From Myxococcaceae bacterium (GTDB lineage: Bacteria; Myxococcota; Myxococcia; Myxococcales; Myxococcaceae): a stretch of 37,279 bases of DNA. Positions 1 to 12,627 of this stretch are shown here, piece by piece (position 1 is the first letter of the stretch; each line of letters begins with the position of its first letter). The translations under genes were made by a program, and so were the position numbers. Below the pieces are notes generated by a model that was not told where the DNA came from, ran no database searches, and was given only the letters and a program-made list of their open reading frames with translations. Where the stretch lies: contig JADCJJ010000594.1 of the NCBI GenBank assembly GCA_020247085.1, forward strand, positions 1 through 37,279. The letters are read 5' to 3'.

Positions 1-73
1 GCAGCGCCCTCGTCAGCGGCCGCACGGCGTTCGCGTCGGGGTCGGCGATGAGCACTTTTCGGGCCTGGGCCAT
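1..73 (-). CDS. Response regulator receiver protein, N-terminal fragment
   Basis: Only the first 24 codons lie in the window; the gene runs off the left edge. The fragment begins MAQARKVLIADPDANAVRPL. A short beta-strand (KVLIAD) followed by a D-P-D acidic pair is the usual opening of a CheY-like receiver domain, whose acidic residues bind Mg2+ next to the phosphorylated Asp. The ATG at 73 is preceded by GAGGAG about 8 bases upstream. It starts 11 bp after the stop of the GAF-domain gene (85-1491) on the same strand, so the two are probably co-transcribed. Whether an output domain follows cannot be seen. Confidence 0.6.
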   Translation of the reverse strand, partial: MAQARKVLIADPDANAVRPLTRAL

Positions 74-84
74 GGCGCCGCTCC

Positions 85-1487
85 TCACGAGGGCTGCAGG
101 TCGTACGCCGCCTGCAGCTTCGAGACGAGGCCCTCGACGAGCGTCGGGTCGCTCGTATGGAAGCCCCAGGTGATGCCCCGGCCGCGGCGCTGCAGCAGGG
201 CGTAGGCGAGCCCGTCGCCCAGCCAGAGCAGGAACTCGTGGCGCGCCAGGTGCTCGTCCCCTTCGAGGAAGACCGGCACCACCGTGGCGTGCGAGGCGAG
301 GTCTGCGCGCCGCCCGAGGACGTAGACGCGGGGCGCGAAGTCGCTCACCGGCACGTCGAGCCCGCGGATGATGCCCAGGTCGGCGCGAACGGCCTGTGTC
401 CCGACGTACACGAGGCCCCGGGCGCCGGGGTCGCGCAACAGCTCCCGCGCCACCTCGAGCTGCAGCTCGTCGAACAGCACGTCGGCCACCTTGCCGCGCC
501 GGGCCGGCTCGCCAGCGGTGCCCGGCAGCTTCGGAGAGCGGGCACTGCCCAAGAGCAGCTCGACCTCGTCCCAGAACGGCAGCCGGTCGAGGTGCAGCTG
601 GTGGTGGAGCGAGCCGCGGCGGTCTTCCATGCGCCGCCGGCAGCGCAGCAGCAGCTCGTCGAAGTCGTCGCCGTCACGCGGGAAGGTGGCGCAGCCACCG
701 GTGAGGCCCGACGGCAACCGCGCCTCGAGCGCCTTCCCGTCGGGGTGCTCGCTCACCGACGCGAGCGCCCGCCGCAGGAACATGAGGCCGCCGAAGAAGT
801 CGGTCTCGGGGAGCAGCACGTGGAACTCGTGCTCGCCGGCGCGCGCGACGACGTCGGCGTCTCGCATCATCTGGGTGATCACCTTGGGCACGGTCTGCTG
901 CGCCTGCCGAGAGGCGGCCTGGCCGAGGCGCGCGCGGATACCCGAGAGGTTGTCGAGCGAGAACGTCAGCAGCGAGAACGAGCGGCCATACCGGCGGGCC
1001 TTGTAGATCTCCTTGGTGGCGTAGTCGGTGAAGTAGCCCAGGGTGTAGGCGCCGGTGTCGCGATCGCGCAGCCCCTGGCGCTGCAGCAGCGCGAAGCGGG
1101 CGGCGGTCTTCAGCGCCGCCGCGGCGAAGGCGCCGAAGCGCTGCGCCGTCGCCAGCAGCGGCGCGCCGAAGCCGCCGTTGAGCGAGTCGCCGAGCTGCGC
1201 CAGGCCCTGGGGCTCGCCGCCCGGGCCGACCAGCGGCACGAGGAACGTCTCGCCGCTCACCCACGGGTTCGCCTGGACGATCGCCGGGTCGACCAGCTCG
1301 GGCAGCGCGTGCCTGGCGACGAGGCCCCGCCAGGCCCGTAACCGCAGCCCGCCGCGCTCCCCTGCGACCCACAGCGCGCCTGACTGGGCGCCGCAGTGCT
1401 CGCAGAGCTCCTGCAGGATGCGCTCCTGCAGCACCTCGATGTCCGTGATGCCGACGACGGACAACGCCCTCGCGTCGACGTCGGCCG

Positions 1488-1491
<4 letters not shown>
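85..1491 (-). CDS. GAF domain plus degenerate GGDEF-like signalling protein
   Basis: About 468 aa from a GTG start at 1491, whose GTGA overlaps the dapF stop; an in-frame ATG 45 bp upstream lies inside dapF and is less likely. Residues about 15-140 look like a GAF sensory domain. Residues about 145-270 resemble a diguanylate cyclase domain (RDRDTGAYTLGYFTDYATKE, then DADVVARAGEHEFHVLLPE). The signature is AGEHEF instead of GGDEF, so both the glycine pair and the metal-binding Asp are changed, and cyclase activity is unlikely. The last 190 residues match nothing I recognise. It may be a cytoplasmic receptor or scaffold. The position between dapF and a receiver-domain gene suggests a signalling role, but this is inference. 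Confidence 0.75.
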
Positions 1492-2312
<821 letters not shown>

Positions 2313-2361
2313 AGCCAGCGGGGGCGGCGCACGCGAGGGGTTCCAGGCGCCTCTGGCACGC

Positions 2362-3420
2362 TCAATCCACCAGCACGACGTCGACGCCCTCCTGCTGCGG
2401 GGCCTCGGACGAGGGGTCGAGGAACAGCCACTTGAGGAGCGCGCGGTAGAAGGCGAAGAGCGGCAGCCGCTGGGCGACCTCGTCACGCACCCGCTCGCGC
2501 GTCGACTTGAAGCTGGCGTGACTCTCGCGGGTGAGGCGCTCGCGCTCGTGCAGGAAGTTCGAGAGCGGCTGCACCTGGATCTCGAAGGTCTTGCCGCCCC
2601 AGTGCACCACCGACTTGAGCGCCGTCCACCCCGACTGCTTGCGCGAGGGCCGCTGCAGGTAGTCCTTGTGCTCGACGAACTGGAGCCGCCCGAAGGCCTC
2701 GGCCCGGGGCAGCCCCCGCCGATCGAGCTGCTCCGCGGGGAACTCGAGCTCCTGCAGGTGCGCCTGCACCCGGTAGGCGTCGTCGTCGGCGCCGACCACC
2801 ACCTTGATGCCGAAGACGTCCTTCACGTAGCGGCTCAGGTGCTGCAGCTGCTTGTCGCGCAGGACGATGCGGTCGAGGTCGAAGAGCTCGTCGACGACCT
2901 TGTTCCAGATCTCCTCTTCGGCCTTGATGCGCGTGAGGAGGCGGTAGACGTTGAAGGGGTTCGGCCCGGTCGGCTCGTACTCGACGACGTTCGACACCAG
3001 GGCCGCCCGGCGCCAGCCGCGCTCGTCGGCGATCGCAAGCCGCGCGAGAATGCGCGTGCCGAGGTCGAGGTCGGTCGAGCGCGCCACCTCCTCCTCGGTC
3101 ACGTCGACGGTGATGGTGAAGCGCTCGTGGGTGCGCTCGATCTCGCCGATGGCCGAGCTCCGGAGCCCGAAGGTGCCCAGCAGGCGCTGCGACAACAGGC
3201 CCGCCAGCGCGTGCAGGTCGCGCTCCCCGCGGCGGATCATCGCGCTGAACTCGGCGCGGGCCTGGCTCAGCTTGAGGCGCGAGAAGACCAGCCGGCCTCC
3301 GTTTCCGGCCTCGAGCGTGCCGCGGGCGGTCTGCAGCGCCAGCACCAGCTCGTTCAGCGCCGGCGCCTGGCTCACCATCCACAAGGGGGAGCCGGCGTTC
3401 TCGTCGGGCAGAGCCTCCAT
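2362..3420 (-). CDS. Divergent RelA/SpoT-like nucleotidyltransferase-fold protein
   Basis: 352 aa from the ATG at 3420, with AGGA about 10 bases upstream. The C-terminal half (about 170-320) resembles the (p)ppGpp synthetase fold. YVKDVFGIKVVV corresponds to the D-x-x-G-I-R strand, EHKDYLQRPSRKQSGWTALK to the E-x-KDY-x-x-P...GYxSLH segment, and KTFEIQVQPL to the EIQIRT strand. The metal-binding Asp and catalytic Glu positions therefore appear kept, but GYxSLH and RT are changed. I see no HD hydrolase, TGS or ACT domain. The first 150 residues are not recognised. It may be a small alarmone synthetase-like enzyme or a relative with another substrate. It sits 44 bp after tgt and 49 bp before dapF. 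Confidence 0.55.
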   Translation of the reverse strand: MEALPDENAGSPLWMVSQAPALNELVLALQTARGTLEAGNGGRLVFSRLKLSQARAEFSAMIRRGERDLHALAGLLSQRLLGTFGLRSSAIGEIERTHERFTITVDVTEEEVARSTDLDLGTRILARLAIADERGWRRAALVSNVVEYEPTGPNPFNVYRLLTRIKAEEEIWNKVVDELFDLDRIVLRDKQLQHLSRYVKDVFGIKVVVGADDDAYRVQAHLQELEFPAEQLDRRGLPRAEAFGRLQFVEHKDYLQRPSRKQSGWTALKSVVHWGGKTFEIQVQPLSNFLHERERLTRESHASFKSTRERVRDEVAQRLPLFAFYRALLKWLFLDPSSEAPQQEGVDVVLVD

Positions 3421-3464
3421 GGCCGGCGTCCTACAGAAAGCGCGCGGCGCGCGACAGCGGCCCG

Positions 3465-5450
3465 TCAGCCCCGGAGCCCGGCGAACTGCGGGTGCTCGAG
3501 CACCTGCCGCTCCACCTCGGGCGAGAAGGCCTCGCCGTGCGCGCCGCGGGCCGACGAGCGCCTCCACCGGGTGAGCCAGCGCTCGCCCAGCGGCTGGTCG
3601 AGGTTGGCGAGCTGCGTCGCCGCGTTCGTCGTCTCGGTGCGCGTGCCCGTCGACACCCCCTGCCCGACGAAGAACCCGGCGAGCAAGAACGACACGCGCG
3701 TCGGCGTGGCCGAGCTGTAGGTGACGAGGAGCCCGCCCTCGTCGTTGGTGTGCCCCCGCACCGCGCGCAGGAAGTCCACCGTCCACAGCGCGGGGTTCGC
3801 CTCGGGAGAGAAGGGGTCGAAGAACACCAGGTCGCACCAGCCGGGCACCCCCTCGATGGTCTCCCGCGCGTCACCCACCAGCACACGCCAGTGCAGGCCT
3901 GGCCCGTCCCAGTGGCCATGGCCGAGGAGCGCCTCGGCGGCCGTCCTGAAGGGGACGAGGAAGGGGAAGGCCTCGGGCGCCGAGAGGGCCAGCTCGAGAG
4001 CCGCCAGATCGGCCTCGAGGCTGATGACCTCGAGCTCCCGCCGGCGCTCGGGCCCCAGCGCCTGCGCCCGCGCCAGCGCCGCCACGGCGTTGGCCCCTGC
4101 GCCGAGGCCGACGTCGAGCACGCGCAGGGGCTCCTCGCGGAACACCGAGAGCCGCTGGGCCAGCTTCGTCTGCTCGACGTAGAGGCGGTTGGCCTCTTCC
4201 CAAGGCCCCACCGGGTGCATCACCTCGCCGTGCGCCGTCTGCCGCACCGCGTGCGCGCCGCCGCGCGTCTTCACCACCTCGAAGGCGCCGTGCCGCTGCC
4301 CGGTGGGCCGGGGCTTCGCCGTCCGCGGTGAGAGGCGCTCCACCAGCTCGCGGTACTCGGCCTCCCACCGGCCGGCGACGATGGCCTCGCGCATGCGCCG
4401 CGTCAGCACCTGAAAGTGGCGCAGGTTGTGAACGGCCAGCAGCCGGGTGCCCAGGTGGTGCCCGCCCTGCGTCAGGTGGCGCACGTAGGCGCGGGTGTAG
4501 CGGCGGCAGGCGAGGCAGTCACAGCCTTCGTCGATGGGCGACTCGTCGAAGCGGTACTCGTGCTTGCTGAGCCGCAGCTGCCCCTCGAAGGTGTACGCGT
4601 AGCCCTGCTGCGCCATCTTCGGCGGGATGATGCAGTCCAACATGTCGACGCCCCGGTGCACGCACTCGACCAGATCGATGGGCGTACCCACGCCCATCAG
4701 GTAACGCGGGCGGTCGGCCGGCAGGCGCGGCGCCGTGTGCCCCGTCATCTCGTAGAGCAGCTCCCGCGACTCGCCCACCGCCAGCCCGCCGATGGCGAAC
4801 CCGTCAAAGGGGTGCCCGGTGAGGAAGCTCGCGCTCTCGGTGCGCAGCGGAGGGAACACGCCGCCCTGCACGATGGCGAACAGCGCCTGCCCTGTCGGGT
4901 TTGCGTCACGGGCCGCGAGGCTCCGCAGCGCCCAGCGGTGCGTGCGCTCCATCGCGTCGCGCGTGACGGCCTCGGTCGAGGTCGACGGCGGGCACACGTC
5001 GAGCACCATCATGATGTCGCTGCCGATGGCGTTCTGCGTGGCGATCGAGCTCTCGGGCGACAGCAGGTGCCGGTGGTTGTCGTACGGGCTGCGAAAGCGG
5101 GCGCCCGCCTCGGTGATCTCGCGCTCGCCCGGCAGGCTGAAGATCTGAAAGCCGCCCGAGTCCGTCAGCACGCCGTGCGGCCACTGCATGAAGCCGTGAA
5201 TGCCCTTCGTACGCTCGAACAGCTCGACGCCCGGCCGGAGCAGCAGGTGGTAGGTGTTCGCCAGGCAGAACCGCGCCCCCGAGTCGGCCACGTCGTCCAT
5301 CGTCAGGAAGCGCACGTGAGCGTGCGTCGCCACCGGCATGAACGCTGGCGTCTCGAGGACGCCGCGGCGGGTGTGCAGCCGCCCGGCCCTCGCGCCCGAG
5401 GGCGCGGTCGCGAGGAGCTCGTAGCGGATCGGAGACGTCAGCGGACGCAT
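3465..5450 (-). CDS. tgt: tRNA-guanine(34) transglycosylase fused to MnmC-like methyltransferase
   Basis: 661 aa, against about 375 for ordinary bacterial Tgt. Residues 1-375 form a complete Tgt barrel, which exchanges G34 for preQ1 in tRNAs with GUN anticodons. Visible are the general-base D97 (VLTDSGGFQ), QGG near 195, the nucleophile D272 (GVDMLDCIIP) and a zinc site C310, C312, C315, H341. The loop after the nucleophile reads PPKMAQQG rather than the common PTRNARNG. Residues about 380-655 are a second domain with a SAM-binding strand (LRVLDVGLGAGANAVAAL) and FFDPFSPEANPALWT, typical of the MnmC1/DUF752 methyltransferase family acting on wobble uridines. The fusion joins two wobble-base modifiers in one chain. 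Its promoter must lie in 5451-5520, below the mdh terminator. Confidence 0.9.
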   Translation of the reverse strand: MRPLTSPIRYELLATAPSGARAGRLHTRRGVLETPAFMPVATHAHVRFLTMDDVADSGARFCLANTYHLLLRPGVELFERTKGIHGFMQWPHGVLTDSGGFQIFSLPGEREITEAGARFRSPYDNHRHLLSPESSIATQNAIGSDIMMVLDVCPPSTSTEAVTRDAMERTHRWALRSLAARDANPTGQALFAIVQGGVFPPLRTESASFLTGHPFDGFAIGGLAVGESRELLYEMTGHTAPRLPADRPRYLMGVGTPIDLVECVHRGVDMLDCIIPPKMAQQGYAYTFEGQLRLSKHEYRFDESPIDEGCDCLACRRYTRAYVRHLTQGGHHLGTRLLAVHNLRHFQVLTRRMREAIVAGRWEAEYRELVERLSPRTAKPRPTGQRHGAFEVVKTRGGAHAVRQTAHGEVMHPVGPWEEANRLYVEQTKLAQRLSVFREEPLRVLDVGLGAGANAVAALARAQALGPERRRELEVISLEADLAALELALSAPEAFPFLVPFRTAAEALLGHGHWDGPGLHWRVLVGDARETIEGVPGWCDLVFFDPFSPEANPALWTVDFLRAVRGHTNDEGGLLVTYSSATPTRVSFLLAGFFVGQGVSTGTRTETTNAATQLANLDQPLGERWLTRWRRSSARGAHGEAFSPEVERQVLEHPQFAGLRG

Positions 5451-5519
5451 GGGGCGCCGGCTCTACCAGACCCGCCCGTTGCCAGGCGCCCACAACCGCC
5501 CGGCTCGAGCCGCGGGCCC

Positions 5520-5575
5520 CGAAAAAGACACGAGGCGGAGCGACTCCGGAGAGGCCCCGGAAGTGCTCCGCCTCG
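5520..5575 (-). terminator. Intrinsic terminator of icd-mdh
   Basis: CGAGGCGGAGC at 5531-5541 pairs perfectly with GCTCCGCCTCG at 5565-5575 (11 bp). Inside the loop a second hairpin forms from TCCGG (5545-5549) and CCGGA (5557-5561). On the minus strand the stem is followed closely by TTTTT (5522-5526). This is the clearest Rho-independent terminator in the window and lies 24 bp past the mdh stop. Confidence 0.85.
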
Positions 5576-5598
5576 GAGACGCCCGACGCGAGGTTCGC

Positions 5599-6546
5599 TC
5601 AGCCCAGGAAGCCGCGGGCGATGTTCATCAGCTCGACGTTGGCGGCCACCGACTTCGAGAACGCCTCCTTCTCGCTGGCCGACAACTCGAACTCGTACAC
5701 CTTCTCGGCGCCGCGGGCCGACAGCACCACCGGCACGCCGACGAAGGCATCCTTCACGCCGAACTCGCCCTGGAGCTCGACGGAGCACGGCAGCACGCGC
5801 CGCTGGTTGCGGACGATCGCCTCGACCATCAGGCAGGTGCCGGCGCCCGGCGCGAGCCACGCCGACGTGCCGATGAGCGCCGTGAGCGTCGCCCCACCCT
5901 TCTTGGTGTCCTCGACGACCTTCGTCAGCTGCTCGGCCGAGAGGAACTTCGACACCGGCACGTTGCCGATGGTCGCCGTCGACAGCACCGGCACCATGTC
6001 TTTGTCGGTGTGCGCGCCCAGCACGATGGCGTTGACGTCTTCGACCGACACGCCCGCGGCCATCGAGAGGTAGGTGCGGAAGCGCGCCGAGTCGAGCACA
6101 CCCGCCGAGCCGATGACGCGCTCACGCGGGAAGCCCGTCACCTGCTTGGCGACGAACACCATCGCGTCGAGGGGGTTCGAGACGACGATCAGCACCGAGT
6201 CGGGCGCGTGCGTCTTCACGTGCTTGCAGATGTCGCGGACGATGCCCGCGTTGATGTTGATGAGCTCCTCGCGCGATTGGCCCGGCTTGCGCGGGACGCC
6301 GGCCGTCATCACCACCACGTCGGCGCCGGCCATCGCTTCGGGCTTGTCGGTGGCGACGAAGGTCGTGTTGTTGAAGCCCTCCCACGCGCCGCACTGCGTG
6401 AGGTCGAGGGCGCGCCCCTCGGCCGCCGTCGCCTTGAGGTCGATGAGCACCAGCTCGCCGAGCTCCTTCAGCACGGCCCACTGCGCCACCGCCGCGCCGA
6501 CGTTTCCACCTGCTCCAACGATCGCAATCTTCGGACGCTTGATCAT
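5599..6546 (-). CDS. mdh: Malate dehydrogenase (LDH-like type)
   Basis: Oxidises malate to oxaloacetate with NAD+ in the TCA cycle. 315 aa, a normal length. The Rossmann motif GAGGNVG is at 11-17, and D36 at the end of the second strand suggests NAD preference. The malate-specific loop VPRKPGQSR carries R86 and R92. NPLDAM and LDSARFR supply the Asn and the Asp/Arg pair. The catalytic His is H179, but its motif reads GAHTDKDMVP instead of the usual GGHGDxMVP, one residue longer. GGAG precedes the ATG by about 8 bases. It follows icd by 34 bp and ends in the terminator at 5520-5575, so icd-mdh form a two-gene TCA operon. Confidence 0.94.
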   Translation of the reverse strand: MIKRPKIAIVGAGGNVGAAVAQWAVLKELGELVLIDLKATAAEGRALDLTQCGAWEGFNNTTFVATDKPEAMAGADVVVMTAGVPRKPGQSREELININAGIVRDICKHVKTHAPDSVLIVVSNPLDAMVFVAKQVTGFPRERVIGSAGVLDSARFRTYLSMAAGVSVEDVNAIVLGAHTDKDMVPVLSTATIGNVPVSKFLSAEQLTKVVEDTKKGGATLTALIGTSAWLAPGAGTCLMVEAIVRNQRRVLPCSVELQGEFGVKDAFVGVPVVLSARGAEKVYEFELSASEKEAFSKSVAANVELMNIARGFLG

Positions 6547-6580
6547 GTTCGTTCGTCTCCGGGTTGATGAAGCCTGCCGC

Positions 6581-7897
<1,317 letters not shown>

Positions 7898-8020
7898 TGC
7901 GGGTTTCCTCTTGGAAATTGGCCGCGCGCACCTTGTCAGGGACCAGCGCATTTTCAACGAGAACCTGACGCGCCCTGACGCGTTGTGCAGCGCGGCTGCA
8001 TCGGTGTAGTCACGGCGCTG
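7898..8020. promoter_or_regulatory. Divergent icd / FHA-activator intergenic region
   Basis: This 123 bp gap must hold the icd promoter and probably that of the activator at 8021. It contains an AT-richer patch (about 7950-7962) and a direct repeat of CCTGACGCG at 7964-7972 and 7974-7982, spaced 10 bp apart (one helical turn), which could be a protein-binding site. I see no convincing -24/-12 sigma-54 element. Confidence 0.4.
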
Positions 8021-9358
<1,338 letters not shown>

Positions 9359-9396
9359 CGTCGTCAGGGTGGCGAGACGCGGCCCGTCGGTGACGA

Positions 9397-10608
9397 ATGC
9401 CCTCATCGGCCATGACGCCTCCGGGGCCCGCCGCGCGGCTGATCGAAGGCCTCCCGCGGCCCTTCTGGTTCCTCTTCGCAGGCCTGCTGGTGAACCGCGC
9501 GGGGAGCTTCATCGTGCCGATGCTGACGGTGTACCTCACGCGCGAGCGGGGGTTGTCGCTCGTCGAGGCAGGCGCCGTCGTCTCGGCGTTCGGCGCGGGC
9601 TCGATCGTCGGTACCACCCTCGGCGGCTGGCTGGCAGATCAACTGGGCCGGCGGTCGACCCTGCTCGTCAGCCTCGTCACCTCGAGCGCGGTGATGGTGG
9701 CGACGGGCCAGGCGCGCGACCGGGCGTCGCTGGCAGCGCTCGTCTTCGCGCTGGGCCTGTCGGCCGACCTCTTCCGCCCGGCGAGCCAGGCGCTGGTGGC
9801 CGACCTCGTGGAGCCGCGCCACCGGGTGAAGGCCTTCGGCGTGCAGTACTGGGCCGTCAACCTTGGCTTCTCGGTCGCTGCCCTCGTGGGAGGCTTCGTC
9901 GCCCGGCAGGGCTTCGGGGCGCTCTTCCTCGCCGACGCGGCCACCACCCTCGCCTGCGCCGCGTTCGTCGCCGTTGGGGTGCCCGAGCCCCGGCCCCCGC
10001 CGTCCGGCCCGGCGCCCGCCGGCTCGGCCTTGACGCCCTTCGTCGACGCCCGCTTCGCGCCCTTCCTCGTCGCCAACCTGGCGCTCGCGCTCGTCTTCTT
10101 GCAGCACCTCACGGCGCTGCCGAAGGACATGTCCGACGAGGGCCTCGGCCCCGAGGCGTTCGGCGTGGCGCTCGCCACCAACGGCGTGCTGGTCGTCGTG
10201 CTGCAGCCGCTGGTGCTGACCCTCGCCACGCGCGCCCCACGCGGGCCCGTGCTCGCCGCGGCAGCGCTGCTCACCGGGCTCGGCTTCGGGGCCACCGCCT
10301 TCGCCCACACCGTCAGCGCCTTCGCGCTCACCGTGGCCGTGTGGACGCTCGGCGAGGTGCTCCACGCGCCGGTGAGCTCGGCGCTGGTATCCGAGCGCTC
10401 GCCGGCGCACCTGCGGGGCCGCTACCAGGCCGCCTTCGGGTTGACGTGGAGCCTCGCCTTCGTCGCCGCGCCGATGCTGGGCCCCCGCCTCATCGAGCGC
10501 GTCGGGCTGGACGCCTTCTGGGGCCTGTGTCTCGCCCTGGCGACGGCCGCCGCAGGCGCCTTCCTCGCGCTCGACCACCGCGCGCGCGCCACCGGCGCGG
10601 GGCTCTGA
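9397..10608 (+). CDS. MFS transporter, probable drug or metabolite exporter
   Basis: 403 aa with about 12 hydrophobic segments split by a short hydrophilic loop near residue 205, the usual MFS layout. The loop after TM2 reads [15 protein letters not shown], a good match to the MFS signature G-x-x-x-D-x-x-G-R-R. TM4-5 contain [12 protein letters not shown], as in the MdtH/YfcJ-like exporter branch. It probably moves small molecules by proton antiport across the inner membrane; the substrate cannot be told. An in-frame ATG at 9412 is an alternative start. It follows the FHA activator by 38 bp, so it may be co-transcribed with it. Confidence 0.88.
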   Translation: MPSSAMTPPGPAARLIEGLPRPFWFLFAGLLVNRAGSFIVPMLTVYLTRERGLSLVEAGAVVSAFGAGSIVGTTLGGWLADQLGRRSTLLVSLVTSSAVMVATGQARDRASLAALVFALGLSADLFRPASQALVADLVEPRHRVKAFGVQYWAVNLGFSVAALVGGFVARQGFGALFLADAATTLACAAFVAVGVPEPRPPPSGPAPAGSALTPFVDARFAPFLVANLALALVFLQHLTALPKDMSDEGLGPEAFGVALATNGVLVVVLQPLVLTLATRAPRGPVLAAAALLTGLGFGATAFAHTVSAFALTVAVWTLGEVLHAPVSSALVSERSPAHLRGRYQAAFGLTWSLAFVAAPMLGPRLIERVGLDAFWGLCLALATAAAGAFLALDHRARATGAGL

Positions 10609-10683
10609 CCGGCTCGCCGAACCCCGCTCGCGCGCGCGCCTCTGACTCGCGCCGGGGCCACGTATCCTCTACGGTGCCCCGCT

Positions 10684-11385
10684 ATGCTCTTGCTCGTGCT
10701 TCGCCTCGGCGTCGGGTTGGCGCTCGCGCAGGCCCCATCGCCCACGGCTCGTCCGGCCGAGGCCGCGCCGACGCCCGGCGTCGAGGGGAGCCAGGCGCCA
10801 GGCGCCCCGGGCCTCGACCCGGTCCCGAGCAGCATCAGGCGCCAGGCCGACGAGCTTGCGCGCGCGGCGGCGAAGCTGAAGGAGCTGCAGGGCGCCGAGC
10901 GCGAGAAGGCCGCCGAGGAGCTGCGCAAGCGCGCCGCGGCCTTCATCGGCAACCCCGTGGTGCCGCCGCGGGAGTTCGACCTCGCGGCGTTCTACACGCT
11001 CACCGACGCCGAGCAGGCGCTGGTGGTGTCGCGCGCGTTCTTCGAGGCGCTGGTGACGGGCGACGCAGGCCGCGTGACCGAGTTCGCGGGGCTGCCCTTC
11101 ATGCTCGAAGACCGACGCATCGAGCGGCCCGACGAGCTGCGGTCGACCTGGGCGAAGCACCTGCGCAGCAAGCGTACGGATCTCGTCACGCTGTATGGCG
11201 TCGAGGTCTTCACGCCGGCCGAGCTCGAGAAGAAGCACGGCCCGCCGCCGGCGCGGCTGCGCGGCTGGACGTGGCGCAGCGGCGGCCCGGTGTTCATGGC
11301 CGTCGCCAACCTGTCGGGTCGCGCCGCGGTGGTGCAGCTCAGGCCCGCCGGCGGTACCTGGCAGATCGTCGCGTACCACGACTGA
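10684..11385 (+). CDS. Exported protein of unknown function with a coiled-coil segment
   Basis: 233 aa. The N-terminus (MLLLVLRLGVGLALAQA) looks like a short Sec signal peptide with cleavage after AQA. A Pro/Ala-rich linker follows to about residue 50, then a charged helix (about 54-88, ADELARAAAKLKELQGAERE) likely to be a coiled coil. The C-terminal half (about 100-233) has an alternating pattern beginning SRAFFEALVTGDAGRVTEFA, which loosely recalls NTF2/SnoaL-like domains, but this is weak. Base use matches its neighbours. No ribosome site stands out. It may be periplasmic; I cannot assign a role. Confidence 0.7.
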   Translation: MLLLVLRLGVGLALAQAPSPTARPAEAAPTPGVEGSQAPGAPGLDPVPSSIRRQADELARAAAKLKELQGAEREKAAEELRKRAAAFIGNPVVPPREFDLAAFYTLTDAEQALVVSRAFFEALVTGDAGRVTEFAGLPFMLEDRRIERPDELRSTWAKHLRSKRTDLVTLYGVEVFTPAELEKKHGPPPARLRGWTWRSGGPVFMAVANLSGRAAVVQLRPAGGTWQIVAYHD

Positions 11386-11421
11386 CGCGGCGCGCAGGGC
11401 CCACCACGCCCAAGCGGCCCG

Positions 11422-12627
11422 TCAGCTCACCTTCGACGCGAAGTCGGCGAGGCGCGCGAGGCCCTTCTCGATGATCGCCTGTGACGTCGCGAAGGAGAAC
11501 CGCAGGTAGCCCTCGGCGCCGAAGGGCTCTCCGGGCACCGCGGCGAGCAGGAAGTCTTCGAGCAGCACCTCGGACACGCGCATCGACCCGGTGAGCGTCT
11601 GCCCCTTGTAGGTCTTTCCGATGAGCTCGCCGATGTCGGCGAAGCAATAGAACGCACCGTCTGGGCGGGGGCACCTCACGCCCGGGACACGGCTCAGCCC
11701 GTCGGCCATCAGCTCGCGGCGCTTCGCGTACTCCTTCACCATCGCCAGCAGTGGCTCCTGCGGGCCCTTGAGCGCCGTCACCGCGGCCTTCTGGATCACC
11801 GAGGTCGCGTTCGACGTCGACTGGTCCTGCACCATCTGCATGCCCGCGATGAGCTCCTTCGGGCCGGCCGCGTAGCCGAGCCGCAAACCCGTCATCGCGT
11901 AGGCCTTCGAGAAGCCGTTCACCACCACCGTGCGCGGCGCCAGGTCTGGCGCGACGTTCGCGATGTTCTGGAACCCGCCCTCGACGTACAGCAGCCGCTC
12001 GTAGATGTCGTCCGACACCAGCAGGCAGTCGTGCCCGCGCACCGCCTCCGCGATGCCGAGGAGCGTCTGTCGCGAGTACACGCCTCCGGTCGGGTTCGAC
12101 GGGCTGTTGAGGACCACCGCCCGCGTGCGCGGGGTGAGCGCCTTGCGCAGCTGCGCCGGATCCGGCGCCCAGTTCATGTGCGCGCTGGTCTCGACGATCA
12201 CCGGCTCGCCGTCGGCGAGGCGCACCATGTCGGGGTAGCTGACCCAGTACGGCGAGAAGATGACGACCTCGTCACCCGGCGAGAGCAGCGCCTGAAAGGT
12301 GTTGTAGAGCGAGTGCTTCGCGCCGACCGACACCAGGACCTGATCCGGCGTGTAGTCGAGGCGATTCTCGGCCTTGAGCTTGTCGACGATGGCCGCCTTG
12401 AGCTCGGGGATGCCGCCGGTGGCCGTGTACTTGGTGAAGCCGGCGTCGAGCGAGGCCTTGATCGCGTCCTTGATGTGGGCGGGCGTGTCGAAGTCGGGCT
12501 CGCCGGCAGCGAACGAGACGACGTCGGACCCCTTGGCCGCGAGGGCCTTGGCCTTGGCGTTGAGGGCGAGGGTCGGCGAGGGCCTGGCGCTCTTGAGTCG
12601 GTTGGCGAGTTTCATGGCTGGGTTCAT
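11422..12627 (-). CDS. PLP-dependent aminotransferase, aspartate aminotransferase family (class Ib-like)
   Basis: 401 aa, standard for fold-type I aminotransferases. The PLP lysine is K241 in [24 protein letters not shown] near 175-182 and SDDIYE near 205-210 supply the Asn, Asp and Tyr that hold the cofactor. The C-terminal RFSFATS contains the carboxylate-binding Arg. It most likely transfers the amino group between aspartate or glutamate and a 2-oxoacid; related enzymes also accept prephenate or aromatic acids, so specificity is open. The ATG at 12627 overlaps the coaD stop in an ATGA, supporting translational coupling; an internal ATG at 12615 has no better signal. Confidence 0.92.
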   Translation of the reverse strand: MNPAMKLANRLKSARPSPTLALNAKAKALAAKGSDVVSFAAGEPDFDTPAHIKDAIKASLDAGFTKYTATGGIPELKAAIVDKLKAENRLDYTPDQVLVSVGAKHSLYNTFQALLSPGDEVVIFSPYWVSYPDMVRLADGEPVIVETSAHMNWAPDPAQLRKALTPRTRAVVLNSPSNPTGGVYSRQTLLGIAEAVRGHDCLLVSDDIYERLLYVEGGFQNIANVAPDLAPRTVVVNGFSKAYAMTGLRLGYAAGPKELIAGMQMVQDQSTSNATSVIQKAAVTALKGPQEPLLAMVKEYAKRRELMADGLSRVPGVRCPRPDGAFYCFADIGELIGKTYKGQTLTGSMRVSEVLLEDFLLAAVPGEPFGAEGYLRFSFATSQAIIEKGLARLADFASKVS

